A DNA stretch of 64,000 nucleotides, from NCBI RefSeq assembly GCF_002860165.1, contig NZ_PGUZ01000012.1:81764-145763 (forward strand). The letters are read 5' to 3'. Position numbers and translations under genes: made by a program. This document shows positions 55,393-64,000 of the stretch, piece after piece (the first letter of the stretch is position 1; each line of letters begins with the position of its first letter). The notes beneath the pieces were generated by a model. That model saw nothing but the letters and a program-made list of their open reading frames with translations. It had not been told where the DNA came from and ran no database searches. This DNA comes from Bacillus sp. V3-13. Lineage in GTDB: Bacteria; Bacillota; Bacilli; Bacillales; Cytobacillaceae.

Positions 55393-57535
55393 GTTTTTCC
55401 TCCTCATCTGAATTTGAATTAATTCGAATAATATAATCACCATGCTCGGTTTTGGTAACAGTTTGATTCTCATCAACAACAATCGAAGTACCGAGCAAGT
55501 CAATCACGGCAGGTCCTTCCACAATATTGCCACTAACCAGCAGGCTTCCATTATAGATTTCTGTGTCTACCGGCGGACGATTACGGCTAAAATAAACTTT
55601 TCGATTTGATTTCCGAGCTTGCGCATTCGGAGTTTTTCCAGTAGCCCAATCCATCTTTCTTTCGAACTTTCGTACCTCTACCATTGGTTCGCTTCGAACT
55701 GATACAATTTCAACTCTTGCTTCTGGGAGGAGCGCAGCCGAACCGTATCTTTCCCCATATTGACGAGTAAATTCTGCAATTACCTCTTGTATTGAAGATT
55801 TATCTAAACGACCAGTCGGTATTTTAATTTCCAACTCATGCCGTTGCCATTGATAACGAATCTTCGCGTATCGTGAAAAATGAATCGGAGCATCAGTACC
55901 TACCTCTGTAGCAACAATCACTTTTCCCTTATCTTCTAACCGATTTAATGGCTCTTCCAGTTCCTCAGGTGCAAATGGTGTAAGGAGTCCAACCTCCTCT
56001 TCTAGCTCATAGCGGATATCGCTGGTGGATATGCCAAAAGCAGACCAAACTGAAGAGGTTTCACCAGGCACGACGATCATTTTAATCCCGAGATCACGGG
56101 AATAAGCAGCTGCATGAATTGGCCCTGCTCCACCGTATGCAACAAGTGCAAAATCCCTCGGGTCAAATCCTTTACCAATGACCTCGTTTTCTATTAGATT
56201 AGCCATTTTTGCATTTACGATCTCCACTACACCCATTGCTGCATCAATGATTGATATTCCCAGAGGTTCAGCAATCTTTGACATTGCCTCCCCTGCCATA
56301 CCAACACTAGGCTTAAGTCCTTTTCCGCTTCCAAATACTGTTTCAGGGTCAATATAACCTAATAAGAGATCTGCATCAGTTACAGTAGGCTGAGTGCCGC
56401 CCATTTGGTAACATGCAGGTCCAGGGTTTGCCTTCGCGCTTTGAGGACCAACCCTCATTGCGCCGCTATAAGGATCAATCCAGGCAATGCTCCCGCCGCC
56501 AGCACCAATTGAGATGATTTCCACATTCGGTACGTTATATTGGTATTTTCCCAATACCGTTTTTTCGGCTGAGACCGGCTGTCCATTTTTAATCAGTCCG
56601 ATATCAAAACTAGTACCGCCCATGTCTGTTGCTATAAGATTACTAATGCCCAATTCTTTCATTATTTTTACGCAGCCCATCAGACCTCCAACAGGCCCCG
56701 ATCCAATTGTCTGCACAGGAAGCTGCTTGCTGCGTTCCAACGGAATCATGCCTCCATGGCATTGCATAATCAGCAAAGGAGCCCTAACGCCTTTATCTTG
56801 AAGACTGCTTTTAATTTCTTCTAAATATTTAGAAGTGACAGGACCTACATACGCGTTAATGACTGCAGCAACTGTTCTTTCATATTCTCCCAGCGTCTTG
56901 CTTACTTCATGTCCACAGGTAACAAAGACCGATGGATCAAGTTCCTGAATAATTTCCTTAACCCGTTCTTCGTGTTTTGAATTTTTAAATGACCAGAGGA
57001 AAGATATCGCAATAGCTTTGATTCCTTGGTCAAACATCTTTTGAACTGCTTTTCTCACACCGGTTTCATCAAGTGGCACGACCACTTCACCTTCTGAGTC
57101 AATGCGTTCCGTAATCCCAATTATAGAATCTTTTGTGACAAGGGGAGCTGGTTTCGCTGTCTCGGTTATGCGCAGAATATTTTCCGATGGCTCCCCGGTA
57201 ACCCTCCCCAGTCCACGCATCATATTGATTGTATCTTCAAACCCATGAGTTGTAAGTAAACCCACCCGCGAGCCGTTATGCTCTACAACGGTATTAGTCG
57301 CAACTGTAGAACCATGTGAAATCATCGTGATATTCCGATACAGGTCATTGGGAGATAAATTTAGCTTCTCTGCTGCAGACTCAATACTATTAAAAAATCC
57401 TGACTTGAATTGATCGTTATATGAAGTCAATGCTTTTCCCTCGACTACCTTACCATCACTGGTGACTAGCACCGAGTCTGTAAACGTTCCGCCAATATCT
57501 ACGGAACAGATTAGATCAATCTTAGAACTGACCAT
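55343..57535 (-). CDS. Hydantoinase A/acetone-carboxylase beta-like ATPase
   Basis: The 730-residue protein has an ASKHA-type ATPase fold: VDIGGTFTDSVLVTSDGK near the start, then SHGSTVATNTVVE and ATDMGGTSFDIGLI, GAGGGSIAWID. It belongs to the hydantoinase A/acetone carboxylase beta family, which phosphorylates the substrate with ATP. ATG 57535 has an AAAGGATGA site. The cre site 29 bases upstream predicts catabolite repression by CcpA. Confidence 0.85.
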   Translation of the reverse strand: MVSSKIDLICSVDIGGTFTDSVLVTSDGKVVEGKALTSYNDQFKSGFFNSIESAAEKLNLSPNDLYRNITMISHGSTVATNTVVEHNGSRVGLLTTHGFEDTINMMRGLGRVTGEPSENILRITETAKPAPLVTKDSIIGITERIDSEGEVVVPLDETGVRKAVQKMFDQGIKAIAISFLWSFKNSKHEERVKEIIQELDPSVFVTCGHEVSKTLGEYERTVAAVINAYVGPVTSKYLEEIKSSLQDKGVRAPLLIMQCHGGMIPLERSKQLPVQTIGSGPVGGLMGCVKIMKELGISNLIATDMGGTSFDIGLIKNGQPVSAEKTVLGKYQYNVPNVEIISIGAGGGSIAWIDPYSGAMRVGPQSAKANPGPACYQMGGTQPTVTDADLLLGYIDPETVFGSGKGLKPSVGMAGEAMSKIAEPLGISIIDAAMGVVEIVNAKMANLIENEVIGKGFDPRDFALVAYGGAGPIHAAAYSRDLGIKMIVVPGETSSVWSAFGISTSDIRYELEEEVGLLTPFAPEELEEPLNRLEDKGKVIVATEVGTDAPIHFSRYAKIRYQWQRHELEIKIPTGRLDKSSIQEVIAEFTRQYGERYGSAALLPEARVEIVSVRSEPMVEVRKFERKMDWATGKTPNAQARKSNRKVYFSRNRPPVDTEIYNGSLLVSGNIVEGPAVIDLLGTSIVVDENQTVTKTEHGDYIIRINSNSDEEEKHENSSRDREASQILGR

Positions 57536-57563
57536 AGTAATATCATCCTTTCCCACAAATTTA

Positions 57564-57577
57564 GTAAGCGTTTACAA
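57564..57577 (-). promoter_or_regulatory. CcpA binding (cre) site before the carboxylase genes
   Basis: On the minus strand TGTAAACGCTTACT matches the TGWAANCGNTNWCA consensus at 13 of 14 positions. It lies 29-42 bases upstream of the HyuA-like start, so it could block transcription when glucose is present. Confidence 0.7.
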
Positions 57578-57764
57578 AAAGGTTTAAGAGACAATGATAT
57601 TTTAGTAAGTTTATTAGGGTTACTGATCACCTCACCTAATGAAAACAATATTTATAAAATAATAGATTTACCTATTACTTTATGATAAGGAATGAAAACT
57701 GCTTGCTTTCAAATTTGATATGTTAAAAAAATCTATAGTAAATATCAAAGAATTATGCCTTTCT
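57578..57764. other. Intergenic between the alcohol dehydrogenase and carboxylase genes
   Basis: AT-rich with no recognised gene. It probably holds the carboxylase promoter, but no clear -35/-10 pair was found. Confidence 0.3.
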
Positions 57765-58964
57765 CTACCAGGCTTGCTCTAACAATTCAATTACATCGTC
57801 TACTCTGTTTACTGATCTGGGGCTGCTTGCGACAACTAGATCTTCCATTGCGTCTTTAGCAATGGGACTAAATAATTCCTTGCTCACTTTTACGTCTCTA
57901 AGCCTTAATGGCAATTCGAGTTTTTTTATTAGGTTAATCACTAGATCCGAAGCCATTCTTCCAGCCTCTTCTGTTTCCATACCAGAAATATCTATTCCCA
58001 TTGCTTTTGTGATAAGTGCTTGCTCATCCATGGTTTCCTGTAAGCAGTACTTCATCACATGCGGAAGCATTATGCTGGAAGTAATTCCATGAGCCACGTT
58101 TGCATGGCCGCCGATCTGATGGCCAATTCCATGACTGAGCCCCATCATAACGTTCGTGACCCCAAAAAAGGACATCCATGCTGCTAATTGGCACTGTAGC
58201 CGTGCGTAGATGTCAGTAGGGTCCTGTTTGCATTTGATTAGGTTTTCATTTAAAATTTTGATGGATTCCAAAGCTAATGTTGTTGTTATTAATTGTGCAT
58301 TCTTGGAGTAAACAGTCTCGATTGCATGGTCCAGGGCACGGATACCGGAAGCTGACCAGAGCCAATCGGGTGTATCTAAAGTGACAAGAGGATCCAGGAA
58401 CACACGCACTGGTGTTAATTTATCATCAATATACAATTCTTTAACTTTTGTCTGTTCGTTTGTAATGCCGATAATGCCTGAAAACTCGGCAGCAGAAAGA
58501 GTTGTTGGAATAGAAATATGTTGAATTAATGCACTTGAGATAGAAGGAATTTCGATTTTATCAGGATATTCAAACGTCACCGCAAACTCTTTTAGTCCGT
58601 CTACAGATTCTATTCCTTCGCCTAAGACTAAAGCAACAGCTTTCGTTGTATCGATCACAGTTCCACCGCCGATACTAATCAATAAGTCAATATTTTTGTT
58701 CCTTATTTGATCTGCAATCGTAAAGACTGTAGACGCGGGCGCATGTTGTATTGTACCTGATAATACTGACACTAAACGGTCTCCCAGTAAATCTTTAATC
58801 TTTTTGAGAGAGGATGAGTTCATTAATGAATTACTCGCAATGACAGCGATTCTTTGGCTTCCCAGCTGACCAATTTCGTTTGGAAGTTTTTCAAGCACCC
58901 CCTCTCCAAAAACTACTTTCTCAATTGGCAAAAACCGATATTCTCCATTCAAGACATTAGCCAT
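57765..58964 (-). CDS. Iron-containing alcohol dehydrogenase
   Basis: The 399-residue group III dehydrogenase has GGGTVIDTTKA for NAD binding near 98 and the metal-binding D and H residues in SGIRALDHAIETVYS and GLSHGIGHQIGGHANVAHG. The reaction is NAD(P)-dependent oxidation of an alcohol or reduction of an aldehyde; maleylacetate-reductase-like members have the same motifs. It lies between the transporter and the carboxylase genes. Substrate unknown. Confidence 0.85.
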   Translation of the reverse strand: MANVLNGEYRFLPIEKVVFGEGVLEKLPNEIGQLGSQRIAVIASNSLMNSSSLKKIKDLLGDRLVSVLSGTIQHAPASTVFTIADQIRNKNIDLLISIGGGTVIDTTKAVALVLGEGIESVDGLKEFAVTFEYPDKIEIPSISSALIQHISIPTTLSAAEFSGIIGITNEQTKVKELYIDDKLTPVRVFLDPLVTLDTPDWLWSASGIRALDHAIETVYSKNAQLITTTLALESIKILNENLIKCKQDPTDIYARLQCQLAAWMSFFGVTNVMMGLSHGIGHQIGGHANVAHGITSSIMLPHVMKYCLQETMDEQALITKAMGIDISGMETEEAGRMASDLVINLIKKLELPLRLRDVKVSKELFSPIAKDAMEDLVVASSPRSVNRVDDVIELLEQAW

Positions 58965-59145
58965 ATGCTTTCCATTCCTCCAAACCAGCTAATTTTTTCT
59001 GAATTATTGTAAGCTCTATTCTCAGTGTGTTCGGCAAGTATTCGTAAACTTCCGGATATTTGTTGAGGCTATATGCCACCAGAGTTTTAAAGGATTGTTG
59101 CGTAAAAGGATTTATATTCAGAATCTAATTTTTATTAGCCTGGAA

Positions 59146-59877
59146 TTAAACTTTCACTTTCCCTAAGTAAATTGAAGATAGTTGATTTGAATCCATTAGG
59201 GATTTTAAATGATCCACATTTCCGTGTTCTACAATCGTACCTCTTTCCATCACATAACCATGGTCAGCAATTCTCAGCGCCAGTGCAGCCATTTGTTCTG
59301 ATATCACGATCGTTACTCCATTTGATTTCAATTCGTTTAGATATTGGTAAACGTGATCAACAATAATAGGTGCCAATCCTAAAGATGGTTCATCTAAAAG
59401 CAATAATTGGGGCATTGATAAAATTGCCATAGAAATGATCAATAGTTGTTGTTGTCCGCCGCTCAGTGTTCCAGCTTTTTGATTCCTCTTTTCAGCCAGT
59501 ACAGGAAACCTCTCATAAACATTATTTATTCTGAGTGTAAGATTTTTTCGTTCTTTTTTTAGGTTCCGGAAATGAAAGGCCAAGACCAGGTTATCATGTA
59601 CGGTTTGATCTTTGAATAATCGTCTTCCTTCCATGACATGTGAGATTCCTTGCTTGACCCGATCTTCTGCTGGAATGTTGTGAATGGGCCGGTTGTTGTA
59701 GATAACCTCGCCGTCATCAGGGTTGACCAATCCGCTGATTACGCTTAGCAGTGTTGATTTACCAGCCCCGTTTGCACCAATAATTGCAGTGATTTTATCT
59801 TTTTCTATGTCTAGTGAAACACCCTTTAAAGCTTTTACTGGACCATAATTCACATGTATATTCTTCATATTAAGCAT
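59146..59877 (-). CDS. livF: LIV-type ABC transporter ATPase (LivF-like)
   Basis: The 243-residue ATPase has Walker A GANGAGKST, signature LSGGQQQL and Walker B LLLDEPSLGLAP, the LivF subtype. It overlaps the fused LivM-LivG gene by 8 bases. With the second ATPase in that fusion it should energise import by the LIV (hydrophobic amino acid) class of transporter; in this cluster the substrate is more likely the carbon source of the island. Confidence 0.9.
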   Translation of the reverse strand: MLNMKNIHVNYGPVKALKGVSLDIEKDKITAIIGANGAGKSTLLSVISGLVNPDDGEVIYNNRPIHNIPAEDRVKQGISHVMEGRRLFKDQTVHDNLVLAFHFRNLKKERKNLTLRINNVYERFPVLAEKRNQKAGTLSGGQQQLLIISMAILSMPQLLLLDEPSLGLAPIIVDHVYQYLNELKSNGVTIVISEQMAALALRIADHGYVMERGTIVEHGNVDHLKSLMDSNQLSSIYLGKVKV

Positions 59878-61693
59878 GTTTTGCTACCCCCAGGTAAGCT
59901 TCGATTACTTGCCCGTTTGTTTGCATTCCTTCAACATCACCAGTATAGATTTCAATGCCTGAATCTAAAACTACCACCTTATCAACTAATTCTGTAACAA
60001 ATTCCATATGGTGATCGATCAAGATCACAGGAATATTCTTTTGCTGTACAAAACGAATCAACCTAATTAAATGTTTCAGTTCGTTTTCTGACAAACCGGC
60101 AGCAGGTTCATCAAGCAATAATAATCTTGGTTCTGCCAGTATTGCTCGACCAACTTCTACTGTCCTTTGAATTCCATATGGCAGATTTCCTACCAGTTCA
60201 TTTTCATATTCTTCAAGTTCGCAAAGACCCATGATTACTTGAACCTTTTCAAGCATCTTTTTCTCCTCTTCAATTGAAGACTTCAAATTAAAGGTACAGG
60301 ACAGAATTCCCGAATCATACAACCGATGTCTTCCAAGCAGTAAATTTTCTTTTACCGTTAGATTAGGAACATTATGTGGATCTTGGAAAGTTCGGATGAT
60401 TCCCTTCTTGGCAATTAAATGACTTTGAAGGTTCGTAATATCATCTGCTTTAAAATGGATATTCCCTGCAGAGACTTGGTAGACACCACTTATAACGTTA
60501 ACCAGTGTACTTTTTCCCGAGCCATTTGGACCGATCAATCCGAGTATTTCACCTTCAAACAACTCAATGGAAACATCGTTTAATGCCCGTAATCCATCAA
60601 AGTCTTTAACAACATTCTTTATTGTTAATATTGGTCTATTAGATCGCTCTTGTTTGGGTGCAACAATATCTATTTTGGTGTTCCTTTCTGTATTTGCTGG
60701 AAATTTCATTTTCCTAATTTTTTTACTCTTGCTCAACTCGGTTCTTAACTTTAGTAATCCAGCAAATCCTTCAGGAATAGCCAAGAATGAAACTATTAAG
60801 AGTAATGAATAAATCATCAGTTGGTATTCCTGGATGAATTGAAGTTTATTTGGCACAAATGTTAAAAATCCAGCTCCCAAAATAGGACCTATTATTGTAC
60901 CGAAGCCACCCAGTATCCCCATGACTAGTATTTCAACAGATTGCATCATGCCAAAAGTATCAGATCCGATGTAAGCCATTAAATGAGCATATAGCGCACC
61001 TGCTATCCCAGCTATAGTCGCACTCAAAATATATGCAAGCTGTTTAACATTACCAGGAGAGATACCAATACTCGATGCCGAAAGTTCACTTCGATGCACT
61101 GCTAAAAAGGAGCGGCCAAAATATGATTGAATGAAGTTCTTAAGCATCCATAAGAAAATCATCACAATGAATAACACTATCCAATAATAATAGGCCAAGT
61201 TCATCTGAATCCCAAATACAGTTAACGTACCTAATTTAGGAGAAGGAATATTGCTTAGCCCCATCACTCCACCTGTAATCGAAGACCATTCCTTTGCTAT
61301 TTCTTGAATGATAAAACCGAATCCCAGAGTCATCATCGCTAGATAAAATTCTTTAACTCGTCTAGCCGGGAAAGAAAGTAAATAGCCGACCAGACCATTA
61401 AGAACTGCTGCTAATATTATAGTTGCGTAAATTGGAAGCCCAAATCTAATCATCATTACCGCCGATGTATACGCTCCTATCGCATAAAAAGCAGCATGCC
61501 CTAGTGAAATTTGACCTGCGAAACCGCTAAGCAAATTTATACTTTGCGCCAACAGTATATTAATGCCCCAGAATATGAACAATTGGAGATTTGACTCTGT
61601 AGCAACAAATGGGGTTAGAATAAACCCTAGATATACAACTGTTTTAGTAATTTGATGTTGTGAAGCTTTCTTAACTGCAGCTAAAACGGTCAT
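59870..61693 (-). CDS. Fused LIV permease-ATPase (LivM-LivG)
   Basis: The 607-residue protein has an N-terminal LivM-type permease (about 1-315, around eight membrane segments, GHAAFYAIGAYTSA) and a C-terminal LivG ATPase (about 350-605, Walker A GPNGSGKST; LLLDEPAAGLS). The two are separate genes in E. coli. The fusion is in one frame with no stop. It overlaps livF and livH by a few bases. Confidence 0.9.
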   Translation of the reverse strand: MTVLAAVKKASQHQITKTVVYLGFILTPFVATESNLQLFIFWGINILLAQSINLLSGFAGQISLGHAAFYAIGAYTSAVMMIRFGLPIYATIILAAVLNGLVGYLLSFPARRVKEFYLAMMTLGFGFIIQEIAKEWSSITGGVMGLSNIPSPKLGTLTVFGIQMNLAYYYWIVLFIVMIFLWMLKNFIQSYFGRSFLAVHRSELSASSIGISPGNVKQLAYILSATIAGIAGALYAHLMAYIGSDTFGMMQSVEILVMGILGGFGTIIGPILGAGFLTFVPNKLQFIQEYQLMIYSLLLIVSFLAIPEGFAGLLKLRTELSKSKKIRKMKFPANTERNTKIDIVAPKQERSNRPILTIKNVVKDFDGLRALNDVSIELFEGEILGLIGPNGSGKSTLVNVISGVYQVSAGNIHFKADDITNLQSHLIAKKGIIRTFQDPHNVPNLTVKENLLLGRHRLYDSGILSCTFNLKSSIEEEKKMLEKVQVIMGLCELEEYENELVGNLPYGIQRTVEVGRAILAEPRLLLLDEPAAGLSENELKHLIRLIRFVQQKNIPVILIDHHMEFVTELVDKVVVLDSGIEIYTGDVEGMQTNGQVIEAYLGVAKHA

Positions 61694-62583
61694 ACTTTTT
61701 GCACCACCTTACCCCCAAACATTCCCTCTGGCTTCACTGCTAAAATCAAAACAAGTATCGCAAAAGCAACCCCGTGTTCAGCTGATGTAGAAATATGTCC
61801 GCCAACTAACTTTTCAATTACTCCCAGCGACATCCCGCCAATCAATGCCCCTTTAGAACTTCCTAAACCGCCTAGCACGGCGGCTACGAAACCTAGCACC
61901 ATAATATTCAAGCCAAAATCAGGACTAATTGTTCCATAAATCGGCGCGATTAATAAGCCGGCTAATCCAGCCAAAAAAGCACTAAGCATAAACGATATTG
62001 TGATAACTCTTTTTGATTTGATCCCCACTAATCTGGAGAACTCCGGATCAAAAGAAACAGCCTTCATCGCCTTGCCCCATACCGTTTTATTCATAATCAG
62101 TTCCATTAATAACATGATTCCGAGCGTCATTCCAAGAACTAACAGGTATTGTGCAGACAACTGCACGCCCATTACGTTGACATAATCCGTACTTTCAAAG
62201 ATAAAAGAAGGAAAAGCGAGGGCTTGAGCACCCCATACTTTTGTTGCGAGCGCTTGCAAGAACAAACCTATACCTAATGTAGACACAATCCAGCCCATAC
62301 TAGATGGGTATTTAAGTAGAGGTCTAACTGAAACCAGTTCTAACAATAATCCTAATAACACCATTCCGATAAAACCAAGAGTAATAGATAAGAACCACGG
62401 AAGATTTAGCCTCAGAAAAAATAATATCAGCATTGATGAAAACATGATAAATGACCCATGCCCGAAATTGACAACTTTGGTAGTCCAAAAAGTAATGTTA
62501 AAACCGTGGGCAATGAGAGAATAGATAGATCCTACACATATACCTGTGAAAATTAGCTCCAATGTAAACTGAATATCAAACAT
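61690..62583 (-). CDS. livH: LIV-type permease LivH
   Basis: The 297-residue protein has about eight membrane segments and LivH features near the start (LELIFTGICVGSIYSLIAHGF) and VLGGLGSSKGALIGG. It pairs with the LivM domain of the fused protein. It overlaps that gene by 4 bases. Confidence 0.9.
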   Translation of the reverse strand: MFDIQFTLELIFTGICVGSIYSLIAHGFNITFWTTKVVNFGHGSFIMFSSMLILFFLRLNLPWFLSITLGFIGMVLLGLLLELVSVRPLLKYPSSMGWIVSTLGIGLFLQALATKVWGAQALAFPSFIFESTDYVNVMGVQLSAQYLLVLGMTLGIMLLMELIMNKTVWGKAMKAVSFDPEFSRLVGIKSKRVITISFMLSAFLAGLAGLLIAPIYGTISPDFGLNIMVLGFVAAVLGGLGSSKGALIGGMSLGVIEKLVGGHISTSAEHGVAFAILVLILAVKPEGMFGGKVVQKV

Positions 62584-62621
62584 ATAGGACCTCCTAAAAA
62601 TATAAATTGATAATATGTTAT

Positions 62622-62650
62622 AATTGCTGGGACTGATAATCCCAGCAATT
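62622..62650 (-). promoter_or_regulatory. Hairpin between livK and livH
   Basis: Perfect 11-bp stem AATTGCTGGGA / TCCCAGCAATT with a 7-base loop and no T run. It may stabilise the livK message or partly end transcription, to give more binding protein than permease. Confidence 0.6.
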
Positions 62651-62661
62651 TGGGAGACCTT

Positions 62662-63915
62662 TTACTGGTAAGGTACTAGCTTGATTTCGTTCCCTTCTTT
62701 CACGTATTGGAACAATCCAACCCCATCTTCACTTATTGCATGATGTTTGTCTTTATTAAAGAAGTACGTTGAATTTGTGCCTTTAAAATCCTCAATAGAT
62801 TCAAGGGATTTTATTATATCTTCCGGTTTTGTACTATCTGCGTTTTTGATAGCTTCAAATAATACATTTGCTCCGTCATAAGCATTTACCACGCTTAATG
62901 ACATAAATAGCTGTGGTTTTTCTTCGTTATCTCCCCACCATCGGTCTACACCATATTTAGCTTTGTATGCATCCGCAAATTCCTTTGCTTCTGGGGAAAG
63001 TGGCTCCTGCCCAAGTGCGCCAATCATTGAACCGATTGTCCCTTCAACCAGGTCACCTGCACCTTCTTTATATGGGAGTGACAGGGCTCCATTTGTGGCT
63101 ACGAGCGGTATATCAATATTTAAACGATTCATTCCTTTTCTAATATTTGCAAGATCAGCACCAAGACCAATACAAAGTATTACTTCCGCACCAGCATTTT
63201 TAATCTTGGCCAACTGTGCAGTCATATCAGCAGCTTTCTGGTTATAAACTTCCTTAGCAACCGGTTCAGTTCCGTATTCTTCTTTTAAAATTTTTTCAAT
63301 TAATTCCATACCGCTTTTTCCGTATGCTGTACTTTCATGAATTAAGCCTATTTTTTTCCATTTCTCACCTACGAATGCTCCGAGGACTTTTGCTTCTACG
63401 TCATTTTGTAATGCAAATGAGAAAACGTTTTTTCGAGGTGGCTTATCAGTTCCATTTGGATATGTGACATCTGTTGTTTGTGCTACTGGATTTATGTGAA
63501 CCATCCCTTTTGCCTCGGTTATCGGCACCGTAGCTAAAGCGGGCCCGCTTCCCGCCGGTCCAATGACAGCAACGATTTCTTCGTCTTCCAGTAATTTTTG
63601 CATATTGACTGCAGACTTATCGGGTACAAGTTGATCATCTAAGGCTTCTAATTCAATTTTTTTACCATTAATTCCACCATCTTTATTCCACTTATCAATG
63701 GCCAGTTCAACTCCGCGTTTATTTCCTTCACCATATTCACTGTATGGCCCAGTGATTGCAGAAGTCATTCCAATTTTTATAGTGTCCGATTCTTCAGTTG
63801 CGGACGAACTTCCTGTTTTTATCGCAGAGTTGGAACATGCGGAAACAAACATCATCGCAAGCACAGTTATAACAGTTAATCCGGTGTTTATAGAAGAAAG
63901 CAGTTTTTTTTCCAT
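62662..63915 (-). CDS. livK: LIV-type substrate-binding lipoprotein
   Basis: The 417-residue protein has a lipoprotein signal ending FVSACSNSA (Cys near residue 27), then IKIGMTSAITGPYSEYGEGN, the start of the type I periplasmic-binding (LivJ/LivK) fold. It catches the substrate outside the membrane for LivH/LivMG/LivF. Homologues bind amino acids, amides, urea or aromatic acids, so the ligand cannot be named. It is the first gene of the uptake operon, and its ATG has a GGAGGT site. Confidence 0.88.
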   Translation of the reverse strand: MEKKLLSSINTGLTVITVLAMMFVSACSNSAIKTGSSSATEESDTIKIGMTSAITGPYSEYGEGNKRGVELAIDKWNKDGGINGKKIELEALDDQLVPDKSAVNMQKLLEDEEIVAVIGPAGSGPALATVPITEAKGMVHINPVAQTTDVTYPNGTDKPPRKNVFSFALQNDVEAKVLGAFVGEKWKKIGLIHESTAYGKSGMELIEKILKEEYGTEPVAKEVYNQKAADMTAQLAKIKNAGAEVILCIGLGADLANIRKGMNRLNIDIPLVATNGALSLPYKEGAGDLVEGTIGSMIGALGQEPLSPEAKEFADAYKAKYGVDRWWGDNEEKPQLFMSLSVVNAYDGANVLFEAIKNADSTKPEDIIKSLESIEDFKGTNSTYFFNKDKHHAISEDGVGLFQYVKEGNEIKLVPYQ

Positions 63916-64000
63916 TTAAATACCTCCATATGATGAATCGTATTGTCAAAAATTAAATATATAAATCAAGCAAATACATTGATATCAGAGGGTTTATAAG

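Noticed and set aside
1..64000. CRISPR arrays, rRNA or tRNA clusters
   Set aside because: No regularly spaced direct repeats and no rRNA-like or clear tRNA-like sequence were seen.

Overview
The window looks like the chromosome of an endospore-forming Bacillaceae bacterium. It carries small acid-soluble spore protein genes (sspP, sspN, tlp), an ABC-F ATPase, strong GGAGG ribosome binding sites, and a gene order that follows the Bacillus subtilis acnA-yneN-sspN-tlp-yneP-yneQ-yneR-plsY-yneT-parE-parC backbone. The unusual trait is selenocysteine use. Three genes contain an in-frame UGA that should be read as selenocysteine, and ordinary gene calling truncates or misses all three.

Layout. 0-9 kb: 5' part of a PhnD-like (possibly selenate) binding lipoprotein, an ABC-F ATPase, kbl-tdh (threonine to glycine), then a selenium locus: selD (itself UGA-containing), a SelW/Rdx-like selenoprotein, a small heat-shock protein and selA. 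9-23 kb: acnA, mtnA, a TlpA-like thioredoxin, tiny sporulation and iron-related genes, a double-module AAA+ ATPase, yneP, yneQ, yneR, a CPBP protease, a HesB-like selenoprotein, an orphan histidine kinase and plsY. 23-34 kb: an orphan IS200/IS605 (TnpB omega-RNA-like) right end, a GH18 spore/cell-wall type hydrolase, an osmoprotectant ABC transporter, yneT and parE-parC. 33.5-37 kb: a secreted protein, a staygreen-family protein, and a glycine riboswitch with terminator in front of an ACT-domain/PFL (DUF711) gene pair.

37-52 kb is accessory. It holds decayed genes (37.6, 49.6-50.7 and 51.1-51.5 kb) and an ECF sigma operon with two tandem anti-sigma-like paralogues, four ABC-2 type permeases and one ATPase. 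It also holds a TetR-linked group (iron-sulfur/SCP2 protein, alpha/beta hydrolase, enoyl-CoA hydratase). 52-64 kb is a catabolic island on the minus strand: SDR, a ketone carboxylase/hydantoinase-type pair (with an alpha-gamma-like fusion), an iron-dependent alcohol dehydrogenase and a LIV-type ABC uptake system with a fused permease-ATPase. A good CcpA (cre) site lies in front of the carboxylase genes.

How the selenium parts fit: SelD makes selenophosphate, SelA converts Ser-tRNA(Sec) to Sec-tRNA(Sec), and a SECIS-like hairpin follows each recoded UGA. selB and selC were not found in the window and should lie elsewhere. All calls come from reading the sequence; no database search was run.
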